A stretch of DNA of 64,000 nucleotides from assembly GCA_963832715.1 (NCBI GenBank), contig CAWHVB010000006.1, positions 1 to 64,000 on the forward strand, written 5' to 3'. Positions 1-10,064 of this stretch are shown here, piece by piece; the stretch's first letter is position 1; each line of letters begins with the position of its first letter. The notes below the pieces were generated by a model. That model was given only the letters and a program-made list of their open reading frames with translations, ran no database searches and was not told the origin of the DNA. The position numbers and the translations under genes are program-made. The stretch comes from DATFVA01 sp963832715. GTDB taxonomy: Bacteria; Bacteroidota; Ignavibacteria; Ignavibacteriales; Ignavibacteriaceae.

Positions 1-34
1 ACGCGATTAAGCTGAACAGGCGTTCGGCTTTACA

Positions 35-185
35 GGGGTAAAGAAACTTACCTCAAAATATACCCCCCCCCTTTAAAGTTGGAATTATGTGTCCATGTGT
101 CCATTTGTTTGAAAATAGGCTGGAATCGCACAAAAAGCAGGACACCAAGCGCTTAAAAGTGTGTCCAGGTAGTGTCCAAACGGAA
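35..185 (+). repeat. Word-repeat element, copy 1 (C9 leader)
   Basis: A leader (GGTAA, A-rich spacer, TTACC, then AAAATATA) runs into nine C at 63-71. The word GTGTCC follows at 89-94 and 97-102, then a core GGCTGGAATCGCA near 118-130. The inverted word GGACAC is at 140-145 and the forward word returns at 161-166 and 172-177. The same architecture with different words occurs at 14813 and 15041. A hairpin-like GAACAGGCGTTCGGCTT lies just upstream. No protein is encoded. The rest of 1-310 is unremarkable AT-rich sequence before the first gene. Function unknown. Confidence 0.6.
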
Positions 186-310
186 TCAAATTGGTCAAAA
201 TGAATCAGAAGAATATCATAAATGAAATGCCTGAAGAGTGAGGGAATTATTGATTGTTGTACTGAGAAGTGATTATATTCAGAAACAGAATTTCTGAAAG
301 GGTGAAGGAA

Positions 311-2068
311 ATGAAATCTTTATTTACTCTTCTTATTTTAATTGCAGTCAGCTCTTCTATATTCCCGCAATCCGGAAACAATGCTTTTCATCCGATGACG
401 GCCCCCGGTGCGATCGGAGTGACTACTACGGGACATATTCTTTACTGGGAAAATCCAGGGAATGGTGAGGAGTTTAACCAGGTTTATTTCAGTGATGATT
501 CATCTCTTGTCGCAAATCTTGATCCTTCTGTTATGATTTTATCGGGTGAACCTTCTACTGTTTATGATTCGGTTCAGATCAGCAATGTTCTTCCCGGCAA
601 TACTAAATTCTACTGGTCCGTGGTTGAGTGGTACCTGATAGGAGATAATATTACACGCGGCTCTGATATACCGGTATGGTATTTTTATACTGACCCGGGA
701 GTTAATTACGACTTCTACGATTTTACAAATGATCTTGAGGGATGGCAGGCAATGGGACCGCAGGGTACTGCTAACTGGTACTGGTCGAATACTGCTCATA
801 CTTCTTCTTATCCCGGCGAAGCGGTGTTCAGCGGTAGTCCCGCCTTTACAGGAACTTCATATCTTATTTCTCCTGAAATACCCGAGCCGGCCGGTCTGGA
901 TATGGGCTATGAGTTTCAGTACTACCTGGATTTTAATTCGGATACAGCAACTGTGGGTATGGGACTCACCACCGACAATGGCGTGACCTGGGATTCGCTC
1001 TGGGAGGTGAATGCTACGGGGAATATTGGTCCTACAAACGGCTGGAGTGAGTTTACTACTGAAGGAAATTTCCGGATTGGTTTTTTTTACAAGGGAAATT
1101 CTGCCAGCATAAATTATTTTTATGTGGACGAGGTGTGGGCTATTCTTCCGCTGACTATACCTGCCGGTCCTCCTTCACAGCTTGAAGCAAGGGCGAGCAA
1201 GACGGTTAAGCAGGTTGTGCTGAACTGGAATGCAGGATGGGCGATTGACCCGATATCGGGTTACTGGATACAGAGGCAGGACGGACTTCCGGAGGATAAT
1301 AATCCTTATACAACCATTGGACAGACCGGTGCAAGCACACGAACATTTATTGATACCGCCGTAATCCTGGATCAGAATTATACTTACCGGGTCTCAACTT
1401 TCACCGGCGGTTATCACAGCTATTACTGTAATGAAGCTACGGCGTACGTGCCGCCTGTTACTCCCGTTGAACTTGTGAGTTTTAATGCGCGCGCCGAAGG
1501 GGATAAGGTGAAATTAAACTGGGCGACCGCAACGGAGACGAACAACAGCGGGTTTGAGGTGGAGAGGCAGAGCGCGGGGAGCACAGGGCAGCGCGGTAAG
1601 GATTGGCAGGCTATTGGTTTTGTGCAGGGAGCAGGAACTTCCGTCCATCCGCACAGTTATTCGTTTACGGATGAGCTTAGCGGGACTGATTTGACGGGGG
1701 AGAGGAGTTATGCCTACAGATTGAAGCAGATCGATTTTGACGGCAGTTATCATTACAGCGGAATTGCTGAGGTGAACTTTTATGCTCCTTTGAGTTATTC
1801 GCTGGAGCAGAATTATCCGAATCCTTTCAACCCTTCAACGGAGATCAGTTTTGCTCTTCCTGTTGATGCGGGTGTAAAGATTACAGTGTTCAATGCACTG
1901 GGGCAGGAAGTGGTGAAGTTGGTTGATAATAGGTTCACGGCTGGAAGTCACCGGGTAAACTTCGATGCATCGAAGCTTTCAAGCGGTCTTTATTTCTACA
2001 CTCTTGAGGCTAAGGGTGTTGACGGATCGGCGTATATGATGGCGAAGAAGATGGTGTTGATGAAGTAA
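311..2068 (+). CDS. T9SS-sorted secreted protein with cleaved-adhesin-like and Fn3-like domains
   Basis: Predicted 585-aa secreted protein. The ATG at 311 is chosen because it gives a clean signal peptide (MKSLFTLLILIAVSSS, cut near FPQ) and has GAAGGAA just upstream; an in-frame start at 269 would bury the signal. Residues about 134-280 resemble the jelly-roll cleaved-adhesin/MAM-like domain of Bacteroidota surface proteins, and 285-380 a fibronectin-III-like fold. The last 90 residues carry the NYPNPFNPST motif, GLYFYTLEA and a final KKMVLMK, the type A T9SS C-terminal sorting signal. The protein should cross the outer membrane and be released or anchored after tail removal. Its ligand is not evident. 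The DNA of its tail is almost the same as that of the gene at 4072. Confidence 0.85.
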   Translation: MKSLFTLLILIAVSSSIFPQSGNNAFHPMTAPGAIGVTTTGHILYWENPGNGEEFNQVYFSDDSSLVANLDPSVMILSGEPSTVYDSVQISNVLPGNTKFYWSVVEWYLIGDNITRGSDIPVWYFYTDPGVNYDFYDFTNDLEGWQAMGPQGTANWYWSNTAHTSSYPGEAVFSGSPAFTGTSYLISPEIPEPAGLDMGYEFQYYLDFNSDTATVGMGLTTDNGVTWDSLWEVNATGNIGPTNGWSEFTTEGNFRIGFFYKGNSASINYFYVDEVWAILPLTIPAGPPSQLEARASKTVKQVVLNWNAGWAIDPISGYWIQRQDGLPEDNNPYTTIGQTGASTRTFIDTAVILDQNYTYRVSTFTGGYHSYYCNEATAYVPPVTPVELVSFNARAEGDKVKLNWATATETNNSGFEVERQSAGSTGQRGKDWQAIGFVQGAGTSVHPHSYSFTDELSGTDLTGERSYAYRLKQIDFDGSYHYSGIAEVNFYAPLSYSLEQNYPNPFNPSTEISFALPVDAGVKITVFNALGQEVVKLVDNRFTAGSHRVNFDASKLSSGLYFYTLEAKGVDGSAYMMAKKMVLMK

Positions 2069-2077
2069 GATGGGGGG

Positions 2078-2140
2078 CGATTTAAGTAAGAAGATAAGAA
2101 GATGAGAAGATAAGAAGGTAAGAAGATAAGAAGATGAGAG
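2078..2140. repeat. Polypurine AAGATGAGAAG tract
   Basis: Degenerate tandem repeat of 7-10 nt purine units (AAGATGAGAAG, AAGGTAAGAAG) just after the stop codon of the T9SS gene. Similar tracts, in either orientation, lie near 2778-2820, 3890-3970, 7148-7195, 9060-9095, 21650-21790 and 42815-42950, always between genes. No coding potential. Confidence 0.7.
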
Positions 2141-2196
2141 TGCGGGGCGCCGGGATTTTGCAAAAAAGTTTCGGAAGGTGTGGGCATAAAAGGAAG

Positions 2197-2410
2197 TTTA
2201 TCGCTGCGCGATGGGGGCTTCAATAAACACATTGATTTAATTTTTTTATTCCACTTCGCGGTGGAAGTCACAAGAACAAATCCTTCTTTTTATTTTTATT
2301 AGCCTTACTTTTCTTGGCGCAAGAAAAGTAACACCGCCTCCGACTTGTCGTCGGGACAGGAAATAAACATGCTCTGCAAAAGAATTGCTAAAAAATTACT
2401 TCATTTCCGC
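2197..2410. repeat. Interspersed repeat family B, copy 1
   Basis: Starts with GTTTATCGCTGCGCGATGGG and runs to a conserved segment ATGCTCTGCAAAAGAATTGC near 2369. It contains a perfect palindrome at 2305-2331: 12-nt arms TTACTTTTCTTG and CAAGAAAAGTAA around a GCG loop. Other copies are at 5749, 6307 and 41040. A short reading frame across it recurs only because the DNA recurs; it is not a convincing gene. Confidence 0.7.
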
Positions 2411-2439
2411 CTAACGGCGAGACAAGTCGCTTCGATAAA

Positions 2440-3600
2440 TAAACCTGCCCGCCAACCTTCACTTCGTTCCGGTTGGAAGCAGGCTGATTTTGTCAGGAAG
2501 GGTTTCCTCTGCCGCATAGCGGCAGAAACATTAGTAGGACCTGTGGAAGGTTCCAGGGAAGAGAGCTGCAGAGCAGCGAAACATTAAACTCCGGGAGATA
2601 TTAATAAAATGGCTAAAGCCGCGATTATTATTTTTATACAATTTCACGAGCTGAAGCTCGCGGCAAGTCAGCCTGAGGGTAAACGGTTAAAACCGTTATG
2701 GTTTATTTCAATTTCCAGAGGGACCAATGGCTGAAGGCCATTGGTTAATGAGAGCCCATGTAAACTTTCAATTTGCTAACCTGCTCATCCTCTTACCTTC
2801 TCATCTTCTTATCTTCCAATCTTCCGGGCTAAGTCTAAGATTTCTCCATCCGCCTATCGGCGAGATAAATCCTCCTTGCGTCGGATGCCGAAATGACAAA
2901 GGGATCGCAGGTTGGGGGACCTGAGCTACGCTACGGATTACAACTTCTTGCCGGTCATCTCGATCTCACTTCGTTATCACTCCGTTCGAAAAACTCGATG
3001 ACCGCAACGACTTAAAGTGAAGGGCACATCTCGATACTTTCTCACTTCGTTATCACTCCGTTCGAAAAACTCGATGACCGCAACGATCTAAGTGAAGATT
3101 ACATCTCGGTACTTTTCTCACTTCGTTATCACTCCGTTCGAAAAACTCGATGACCGCAACGATCTAAGTGAAGGTTACATCTCGGTACTGTCTTTCTCAC
3201 TTCGTTATCACTCCGTTCGAAAAACTCGATGACCGCAACGACTTAAAGTGAAGGTTACATCTCTGTACTTTTCTCAGTTGCCGGGCAGTTATAAGCCGAA
3301 CAGCGCTCGGCTTTACACAAGCCGAACAGGCGTTCGGCTTTACATGTGCAAAGTAAGCCGAATTATCAGATAAATGAGTTATAGACCCGGTAAGATTTCT
3401 CCATCCGCCTATCGGCGAGATAAATCCTCCTCACGTCGGATGTCGAAATGACAAAATGTGGGATGTCGAAATGACAGAGGCTGCGATAGCACCGAAATCT
3501 TGAGTCTATACGGGCTGATATTACGCCGGCATAAACCGTCTTCAATTTTTTTGCTCAGTTCAGAGAACTGAGCTACGCGCCTACTTCAATGAAGCCGTTA
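2440..3600. repeat. Composite repeat block, copy 1
   Basis: Mosaic block with the same module order as 8720-9890. Family A (2483-2776) contains four successive hairpins at 2611-2620, 2647-2660, 2682-2697 and 2724-2744. A polypurine/pyrimidine tract follows, then family E (2831-2898, rich in GTCGGATG and CGAAATGACA). Four tandem units of about 77 bp lie at about 2956-3260 (family C). Family D has AAGCCGAACAGGCGTTCGGC hairpins (3292-3360). A second family E and then family F with GCTCAGTTC/GAACTGAGC arms (about 3560-3580) close the block. No gene, transposase or RNA gene was recognised. Confidence 0.75.
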
Positions 3601-3606
3601 TACAGC

Positions 3607-3970
3607 GAAGGAAGGGTTTCCTCTGCCGCATAGCGGCAGAAACATTAGTAGGACCTGTGGAAGGTTCCAGGGAGGAGAGCTGCAGAGCAGCGAAACATTA
3701 AACTTCGGGAGATATTAATAAAATGGCTAAAGCCGCGATTATTATTTTTATACAATTTCACGAGCTGAAGCTCGCGGCAAGTCAGCCTGAGGGTAAACGG
3801 TTAAAACCGTTACGGTTTATTTCAATTTCCAGAGGGACCAATGGCTGAAGGCCATTGGTTAATGAGAGCCCATGCAAACTTTCAAACAGCTAACCTTCTT
3901 ATCCTCCCACCTTCTTATCCTCCTATCCTTCTTTCCTTCCCGGGGTTGGAAAAGATGGGAAGATGGGAAG
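3607..3970. repeat. Family A repeat (second copy) plus polypurine tract
   Basis: A further copy of family A begins at GGAAGGGTTTCCTCTGCCGC and keeps the hairpin chain as far as the segment after CCAATGG. From about 3890 a pyrimidine-to-purine simple tract follows. The remaining 100 bases before the next gene are AT-rich and contain nothing recognisable. Confidence 0.65.
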
Positions 3971-4071
3971 CAAAGTAGGGGGGCTTTTTTTAATGCTGAT
4001 TTTTAATACATTAGGCCTGAAGATTTTACGTCTTCTTACAAATTTCTAAACTTTAATCACAAGGAACTTTT

Positions 4072-5334
4072 ATGTATAAATCTCTAGTTCTTGTTCTGGC
4101 ACTGGTGTTTGGTACTGTACTTTATGCGCAGAATATCAGTGTAAATTCAAATCCGCCATCACAGATTAAAGGACAAACGGTTATTCCTTTTGCACCTAAT
4201 TCGACGACGATAACTGAATCTAACGATCCGTCTAACATTGTTACCGGTAATTCAGTTTCATGCAACGGGGGATCTCCAACTTATTATCATGCCGACAACA
4301 GTTATTACCGCGCTTTCAAAATGTCGGATTTTGGTATTACACAGGAGTTCACAGTTTCTTCTGTTCAGATAGGTGTTGAGCAGGCTACAGGCAACACAGG
4401 TTCACAGCCGGTTGACTGCATCCTGTATACTACCAATTCTACTTTCCCGGCAGGTTTTCCGGGTTCTCTTACACAGATAGGGACAGTTACTGCAAGTATT
4501 CCTGATCAGAACCTGACCCTGTATTCATTCAATGTTTCCGGCGTAGTTCCTGCAGGCACAAACCAGCTGGTTGTTGAGATTCATACTCCTGACGGTCAGA
4601 CTGCAATGAATACTTTCTTTATCGGCTCTAATACCGCCGGTGAAACTGCTCCTTCTTACATAAAGGCAACCGACTGCAGCATAAATACCCCTGTTACTAC
4701 CGGTTCTATTGGTTTCGGTACTATGAATATAGTTATGAGTGTTACCGGCGACCAGCCAGTTCCTGTTGAATTATCATCATTTAATGCATACGATGTACGC
4801 GGACAGGTAAATGTTGAATGGTCAACTTCAACAGAAACCAATAACCGCGGTTTTGAGATTCAGAAATCATCTGACAATCAGAATTTTATGACTATCGGGT
4901 TTGTTAAAGGTCATGGTACAACTACCGAATCTCATTCTTACAGTTTTGTTGATCAGAATGTAACTAACGGTACAACTTCATACAGACTGAAACAACTCGA
5001 CCTTAACGGAGTATTTGTTTATTCAGACGTTGTTACTCTTAATGTTGATGCACCTGCTGAATACCGGTTAAGCCAGAATTTCCCGAATCCTTTCAACCCT
5101 TCAACACAGATCAGTTTTGCTCTTCCAGTTGATGCTGGTGTAAAGATTACAGTGTTCAATGCACTGGGACAGGAAATTTCGAAGTTAGTTGATAATACAT
5201 TCACAGCTGGAAGTCACCAGGTAAATTTCGATGCATCGAAACTTTCAAGCGGTCTTTATTTCTACACTCTTGAGGCTAAGGGTGTTGACGGATCGTCATA
5301 TATGATGTCGAAAAAAATGATGTTGATGAAGTAA
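4072..5334 (+). CDS. T9SS-sorted secreted protein
   Basis: 420-aa predicted secreted protein; AAGGAAC precedes the ATG. Signal peptide MYKSLVLVLALVFGTVLYAQ, likely cut after YAQ. Residues about 25-225 form a beta-rich region with cysteines but no family I recognise. It is followed by the linker common to such proteins (VPVELSSFNA, STETNNRGFEIQKS) and a type A T9SS sorting domain containing NFPNPFNPST and ending KKMMLMK. A secreted or surface-attached role is therefore well supported, but the ligand is unknown. It stands alone between repeat blocks and is followed by a good terminator. Confidence 0.82.
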   Translation: MYKSLVLVLALVFGTVLYAQNISVNSNPPSQIKGQTVIPFAPNSTTITESNDPSNIVTGNSVSCNGGSPTYYHADNSYYRAFKMSDFGITQEFTVSSVQIGVEQATGNTGSQPVDCILYTTNSTFPAGFPGSLTQIGTVTASIPDQNLTLYSFNVSGVVPAGTNQLVVEIHTPDGQTAMNTFFIGSNTAGETAPSYIKATDCSINTPVTTGSIGFGTMNIVMSVTGDQPVPVELSSFNAYDVRGQVNVEWSTSTETNNRGFEIQKSSDNQNFMTIGFVKGHGTTTESHSYSFVDQNVTNGTTSYRLKQLDLNGVFVYSDVVTLNVDAPAEYRLSQNFPNPFNPSTQISFALPVDAGVKITVFNALGQEISKLVDNTFTAGSHQVNFDASKLSSGLYFYTLEAKGVDGSSYMMSKKMMLMK

Positions 5335-5382
5335 GTTTTTAAGTTATGGCAGCTATCAAAAGATAGCTGAAGATTGTGTTGA

Positions 5383-5409
5383 AACCCCGGCTGAATGCCG
5401 GGGTTTTTT
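5383..5409 (+). terminator. Rho-independent terminator
   Basis: Stem CCCCGGC (5385-5391), loop TGAAT, stem GCCGGGG (5397-5403), then six T. It lies 50 bases after the stop of the T9SS gene and is the clearest intrinsic terminator in the window. Confidence 0.85.
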
Positions 5410-5441
5410 ATTGTGTTGAGAGCCCGCCAGAGGCGGGCAAA

Positions 5442-5639
5442 CTGATTTTGTCAGGAAGGGTTTCCTCTGCCGCATAGCGGCAGAAACATTAGTAGTCCCC
5501 GTGGAAGGTTCCAGGGAAGAGAGCTGCAGAGCAGCGAAACATTAAACTTCGGGAGATATTAATAAAATGGCTAAAGCCGCGATTATTATTTTTATACAAT
5601 TTCACGAGCTGAAGCTCGCGGCAACTCAGCCTGAGGGTC
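5442..5639. repeat. Family A repeat, truncated copy
   Basis: Matches the first two thirds of family A, including the CTGCCGC/GCGGCAG hairpin and the first two hairpins of the chain. It stops abruptly after CAGCCTGAGGG, where other copies continue into AACGGTTAAAACCGTT. Confidence 0.65.
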
Positions 5640-5748
5640 AGTGACAAGTAAGAAGTAAGATGAAGACGGAACAAGGAATAAGTAAAACGGCTGCGCCGTT
5701 AGAAAGAGTTGCACAAAGTAACACAGAGTTTGGCACAATGTAACACTA

Positions 5749-6200
5749 AGTTTATCGCTGCGCGACGGGGGCTTCAATAAACACATTGATTTAATTTTTT
5801 TTATTCCACTTCGCGTGGAAGTCACAAGAACAAATCATTCTTTTTATTTTTATTAGCCTTACTTTTCTTGGCGCAAGAAAAGTAACACCTGCCTGCCAAC
5901 CTTCACTTCGTTTCGGTTGTTAAGCAGGCAAGGCAGGAAAGAACATGCTCTGCAAAAGAATTGCTAAAAAATTACTTCATTTCGCTTCGATAAATAAACC
6001 TGTCTCGTCCCGATAGGATCGGGACTTCGACAGCATTTATCGATTATCCCGCCCTAATTTTTGGATATAGGTGGCGGGATAAACGCTTCATTCCGTAATT
6101 TTTCCCCTCCCCGCCTCTACAAGATATTCTAAATTCAGGCGGGGGGGACCACAATTCTTTTGAGGAGCGGCGAACCACGGAACATAAATTTCCTAAATTT
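5749..6200. repeat. Family B repeat, long form
   Basis: Longest local copy of family B. It contains the 27-nt palindrome at 5859-5885, the ATGCTCTGCAAAAGAATTGC segment, and a 3' part with ATTTATCGATTATCCCGCCC and AATTCTTTTGAGGAGCG. The same order recurs at 41040-41460, which suggests that the full element is about 420 bp. No coding sequence was recognised. Confidence 0.65.
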
Positions 6201-6306
6201 TCATTTCGGAGATCTAAGAAAATATTACAAAGGTGGTCAAAGACGGCTGCGCCGTTAGGAGGAGTTGCACAAAGTAACACGGAGTTTGGGCACAACGTAA
6301 CACTAA

Positions 6307-6535
6307 GTTTATCGCTGCGCGATGGGGGCTTCAATAAACACATTGATTTAATTTTTTTATTCCACTTCGCGTGGAAGTCACAAGAACAAATCATTCTTTT
6401 TATTTTTATTAGCCTTACTTTTCTTGGCGCAAGAAAAGTAACATCCCGACTTAGCGTCGGGCAGGCTCCGACTTGTCGTCGGGACAGGAAATAAACATGC
6501 TCTGCAAAAGAATTGCTAAAAAATTACTTCATTTC
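6307..6535. repeat. Family B repeat, short form
   Basis: Near-identical to 2197-2410, with the palindrome at 6415-6441 and the ATGCTCTGCAAAAGAATTGC segment near 6497. Confidence 0.65.
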
Positions 6536-6611
6536 CGCCTAACGGCGAGACAAGTCGCTTCGATAAATGAACCTGCCTGCCAACCTTCACTTCGTTCCGG
6601 TTGGAAGCAGG

Positions 6612-6904
6612 CTGATTTTGTCAGGAAGGGTTTCCTCTGCCGCATAGCGGCAGAAACATTAGTAGTCCCCGTGGAAGGTTCCAGGGAAGAGAGCTGCAGA
6701 GCAGCGAAACATTAAACTCCGGGAGATATTAATAAAATGGCTAAAGCCGCGATTATTATTTTTATACAATTTCACGAGCTGAAGCTCGTGGCAAGTCAGC
6801 CTGAGGGTAAACGGTTAAAACCGTTACGGTTTATTTCAATTTCCAGAGGGACCAATGGCTGAAGGCCATTGGTTAATGAGAGCCCATGTAAACTTTCAAT
6901 TTGC
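6612..6904. repeat. Family A repeat, full copy
   Basis: Full-length family A (about 290 bp) immediately downstream of a family B copy, the same pairing as at 2197-2776. From 6905 to 7210 the sequence holds a polypyrimidine tract, one family E remnant (6958-7022), one family F hairpin (GCTCAGTTC/GAACTGAGC near 7060-7080) and another polypyrimidine tract. There is no gene in this stretch. Confidence 0.65.
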
Positions 6905-7210
6905 TAACCTGCTCATCCTCTTAACTTCTAATCTTCTTATCTGCAAAGCTTCCGCTTAAGATTTCTCCATCCTCCTTACGTCGGATGTCGAAATGACAAA
7001 ATGTAGGATATCGAAATGACAATATTACACCAGCATAAACCGTCTTCAATTTTTTTTTGCTCAGTTCAGAGAACTGAGCTACGCGCCTACTTCAATGCAG
7101 CCTTTACACAACGAAGGAAGGGATCCGAACCTTCTTTTCTGCTAAGCTTCTCATCTTCTTATCTTCTTATCTTCTTATCTTCTCACCTTCTTCCCCGTCC
7201 CCCCCCCGCA

Positions 7211-8462
7211 TCAGACTACCATGGCGTGCGAGAGCCCTCCGCCGGATTCGTATTTGAAGACGACGGCGCCGCGGAATATTTTTTTATCTCCGGTCTGTTT
7301 CCACAGCCAGCCGCCGATATTACAGAGGGTGACAGGTGTGCCGCCGGGTGAATTCATTACAATAGGACTTTCGATTGTGACGGGTATGTGTGTATGTCCG
7401 AAAATCATTTTCCCGGGGAGGGGGAGGCTGATGCCGTATTGTTTTTCCAAGCTGTTCCAGCTCGGCGAGGCAGGCATTATAATATGTAAAAAATCTTTCG
7501 TGCACTTCGGGCAGTCGGAAGTATTCTTTATTGTAACGTACTTTTGTTTCTGCCGAAAGCATACCGATGATCAGTTTCTTTAATCTTTTTATTGCAAATC
7601 CGGATGCAGCCTCGTGGTACCACTTCCTGTAAACAAATACATGCTGTTCGAGGTAGGTGATCAGGTTATCAAGATACTGCCGCGTATCTTTCGTCCTGCC
7701 TGCCTTCACATCCTGCTGAACATGGGAGAGGGTATCTGAAAGTATTCCTGCCTGGCCTACTCCCGAGCATGCGAGCTGGTTGAAGGGGAAGTTCATTCCT
7801 ACCATCTCTTTGATATCCATCGGAGTTTCAAGCTGAAGATCCTTGCCGAAGATGATAGGCGCCCATTTAGACAGAAGCGACCAGTAGCTATTGAGATATT
7901 GTCCGTGTGTAATAAGCGTAGTACCTTCATCGGATACGAGGTAGAGATTCGGGTAGGCGAAGATGAAGTTTGAGGGCTCGTCGGTTATATGATCGAAGAA
8001 TAAGCCGCCGTATCTGAAGCTGCTGTCTTTTCTTTTAGCGACACCCGGGAGTGTGAGTCCCGGACTTCTGGTATTTGTTCTATCATCCAGAATTCCCGGC
8101 ACTGCCGTTCTGAACTTACGGGGGATCTTCTCCTCCCTGATCTGGAGAATAATATTAACTTCATTCTCAACAATGTTCCAGATTTCATAATCGTGATTTC
8201 CGGGCAGGTAAATAATCTGCTTTGCTATGTTATCTTCCTGGACCAGGGTGAAGAAAACCTTCGCGGCCTCGTAAGCCTTCTCATAACCTGCTGCCGTGAA
8301 ATCGAGTACATCGCCGGGAAGGATGAGATAATCATTGCCGGTGCCTGCTGCTTCGCAGAAGGCGGGATACTTTGGTCCTTCTATGTATTCAATTCCGTTC
8401 CACTCGACAAGCGAGCACAAACTGCTGCCGAGGTGCAGGTCGGATATAATAGCGAGCTTCAT
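7211..8462 (-). CDS. Calcineurin-like metallophosphoesterase, split by a +1 frameshift
   Basis: Reads as one 416-aa phosphoesterase if one base is skipped in the five-T run at 7442-7446. Start ATG at 8462 with AAAGGAAG upstream. Metal-binding motifs in order are DLH (D8, H10), GDVLD (D51), GNHD (N89, H90), THGQY, and, only in the second frame, GHTH near the C-terminus. Without the shift the protein would lose GHTH, a metal ligand of the family, and end in an unrelated proline-rich tail. It is probably a cytoplasmic phosphodiesterase or phosphatase; the substrate cannot be deduced. It is flanked by repeat blocks on both sides, with no operon partner. The shift is either real decay or a homopolymer sequencing error. 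Confidence 0.75.
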
Positions 8463-8719
8463 TTTTCTTCCTTTGTTATTGATGCGATCACCCTTAAAGT
8501 AAAAGAAATATAATGTTTTGTTCGTGCAGGGGGATACTTTGGGGGATTGAGGGGATGCATGGACGCATGGTGCATGGATGCAGGGATGTAGGTGGGAGAG
8601 TGGGGTAGGAGTAGTGGAATTGCGGGATTTTTCATAAAGGTTTCGGGGGGACGGCTGCGCCGTGGGGGGGATTGCACAAAGTAACACGGAGTTGGGGCAC
8701 AGACCCCGCCAGGGGCGGG

Positions 8720-9890
8720 CAAGCTGCCTGCCAACCTTCACTTCGTTCCGGTTGGAAGCAAGCTGATTTTGTCAGGAAGGGTTTCCTCTGCCGCATAGCG
8801 GCAGAAACATTAGTAGGACCTGTGGAAGGTTCCAGGGAAGAGAGCTGCAGAGCAGCGAAACATTAAACTCCGGGAGATATTAATAAAATGGCTAAAGCCG
8901 CGATTATTATTTTTATACAATTTCACGAGCTGAAGCTCGTGGCAAGTCAGCCTGAGGGTAAACGGTTAAAACCGTTAGGGTTTATTTCAATTCCTAGAGG
9001 GACCAATGGCTGAAGGCCATTGGTTAATGAGAGCCCATGCAAACTTTCAATTTGCTAACCTGCTCATCTTCTTATCTTCTAATCTTCTTACCTGCAAAGC
9101 TTCCGCTTAAGATTTCTCCATCCGCCTGTCGGCGGGATAAATCCTCCTTTCGTCGGATGTCGAAGTGACAGAGGGATCGCAGGTTGGGGGACCTTAGCTA
9201 CGCTACGGATTACAACTTCTTGCCGGTCATCTCGATACTTTTCTCATTCCGCTAGCGCTGCATTCGAAAAACTCGATGACCGCAACGACTTAAAGTGAAG
9301 GTCACATCTCGATACTTTTCTCACTTCGTTATCACTCCGTTCGAAAAACTCGATGACCGCAACGACTTAAAGTGAAGGTCACATCTCGATACTTTTCTCA
9401 CTTCGTTATCACTCCGTTCGAAAAACTCGATGACCGCAACGACTTAAAATGAAGGGCACATCTCGATACTTTTCTCACTTCGTTATCACTCCGTTCGAAA
9501 AACTCGATGACCGCGACGATCTAAGTGAAGGTTACATCCCGGTACTTTTCTCAGTTGCCGGGCAGTTATTAGCCGAACAGCGCTCGGCTTTACACAAGCC
9601 GAACAGGCGTTCGGCTTTACATGTGCAAAGTAAGCCGAATTATCGGATAAATGAGTTATAGACCCGGTAAGATTTCTCCATCCGCCTATCGGCGAGATAA
9701 ATCCTCCTCACGTCGGATGTCGAAATGACAGAATGTCGGATGCCGAAATGACAGAGGCTGCGATTAGCACTGAAATCTTGAGTCTATACGTGGCTGAGAT
9801 TACGCCAGCATAAAGCGTCTTCAATTTCTTTTTTGCTCAGTTCAGAGAACTGAGCTACGCGAAGGTTTCAAAGCAGCCGTTACACAACGA
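8720..9890. repeat. Composite repeat block, copy 2
   Basis: Same modules in the same order as 2440-3600. Family A (8763-9057), tract, family E, four family C units starting at 9227, 9304, 9381 and 9458 (period 77), a partial fifth, family D hairpins (9570-9625), family E (9669-9755), family F (about 9835-9858). The first family C unit differs internally (CATTCCGCTAGCGCTGCATT). The stretch 8463-8720 before it holds only G-rich low-complexity sequence, and 9890-10064 a short polypyrimidine tract and AT-rich leader. Confidence 0.75.
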
Positions 9891-10064
9891 AGGAGGGGAT
9901 TCTCACCCTCCCATCTTCCTATCTTCTTATCTTTTGACATATATCACTTGGTTAAGGAGGTGGGATTGATATATTTTGCCGGTGCTATTTAGTTAATCAT
10001 TAATTTATCATTCGCTTTATTTTAGCCGGTTTTACCTGCAAGGGTGAACCGTTCCCTGATACTC

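Noticed and set aside
2345..2587. Reading frame of 80 codons, nearly the same at 6473-6715 and partly at 8672-8866
   Set aside because: It runs through repeat families A and B, whose conserved features are palindromes; it recurs because the DNA recurs, and it lacks a credible ribosome-binding site or known domain.
9227..9545. Tandem 77-bp units as a possible CRISPR array
   Set aside because: The units are repeated throughout with no unique spacers between short repeats, and no cas genes are in the window.
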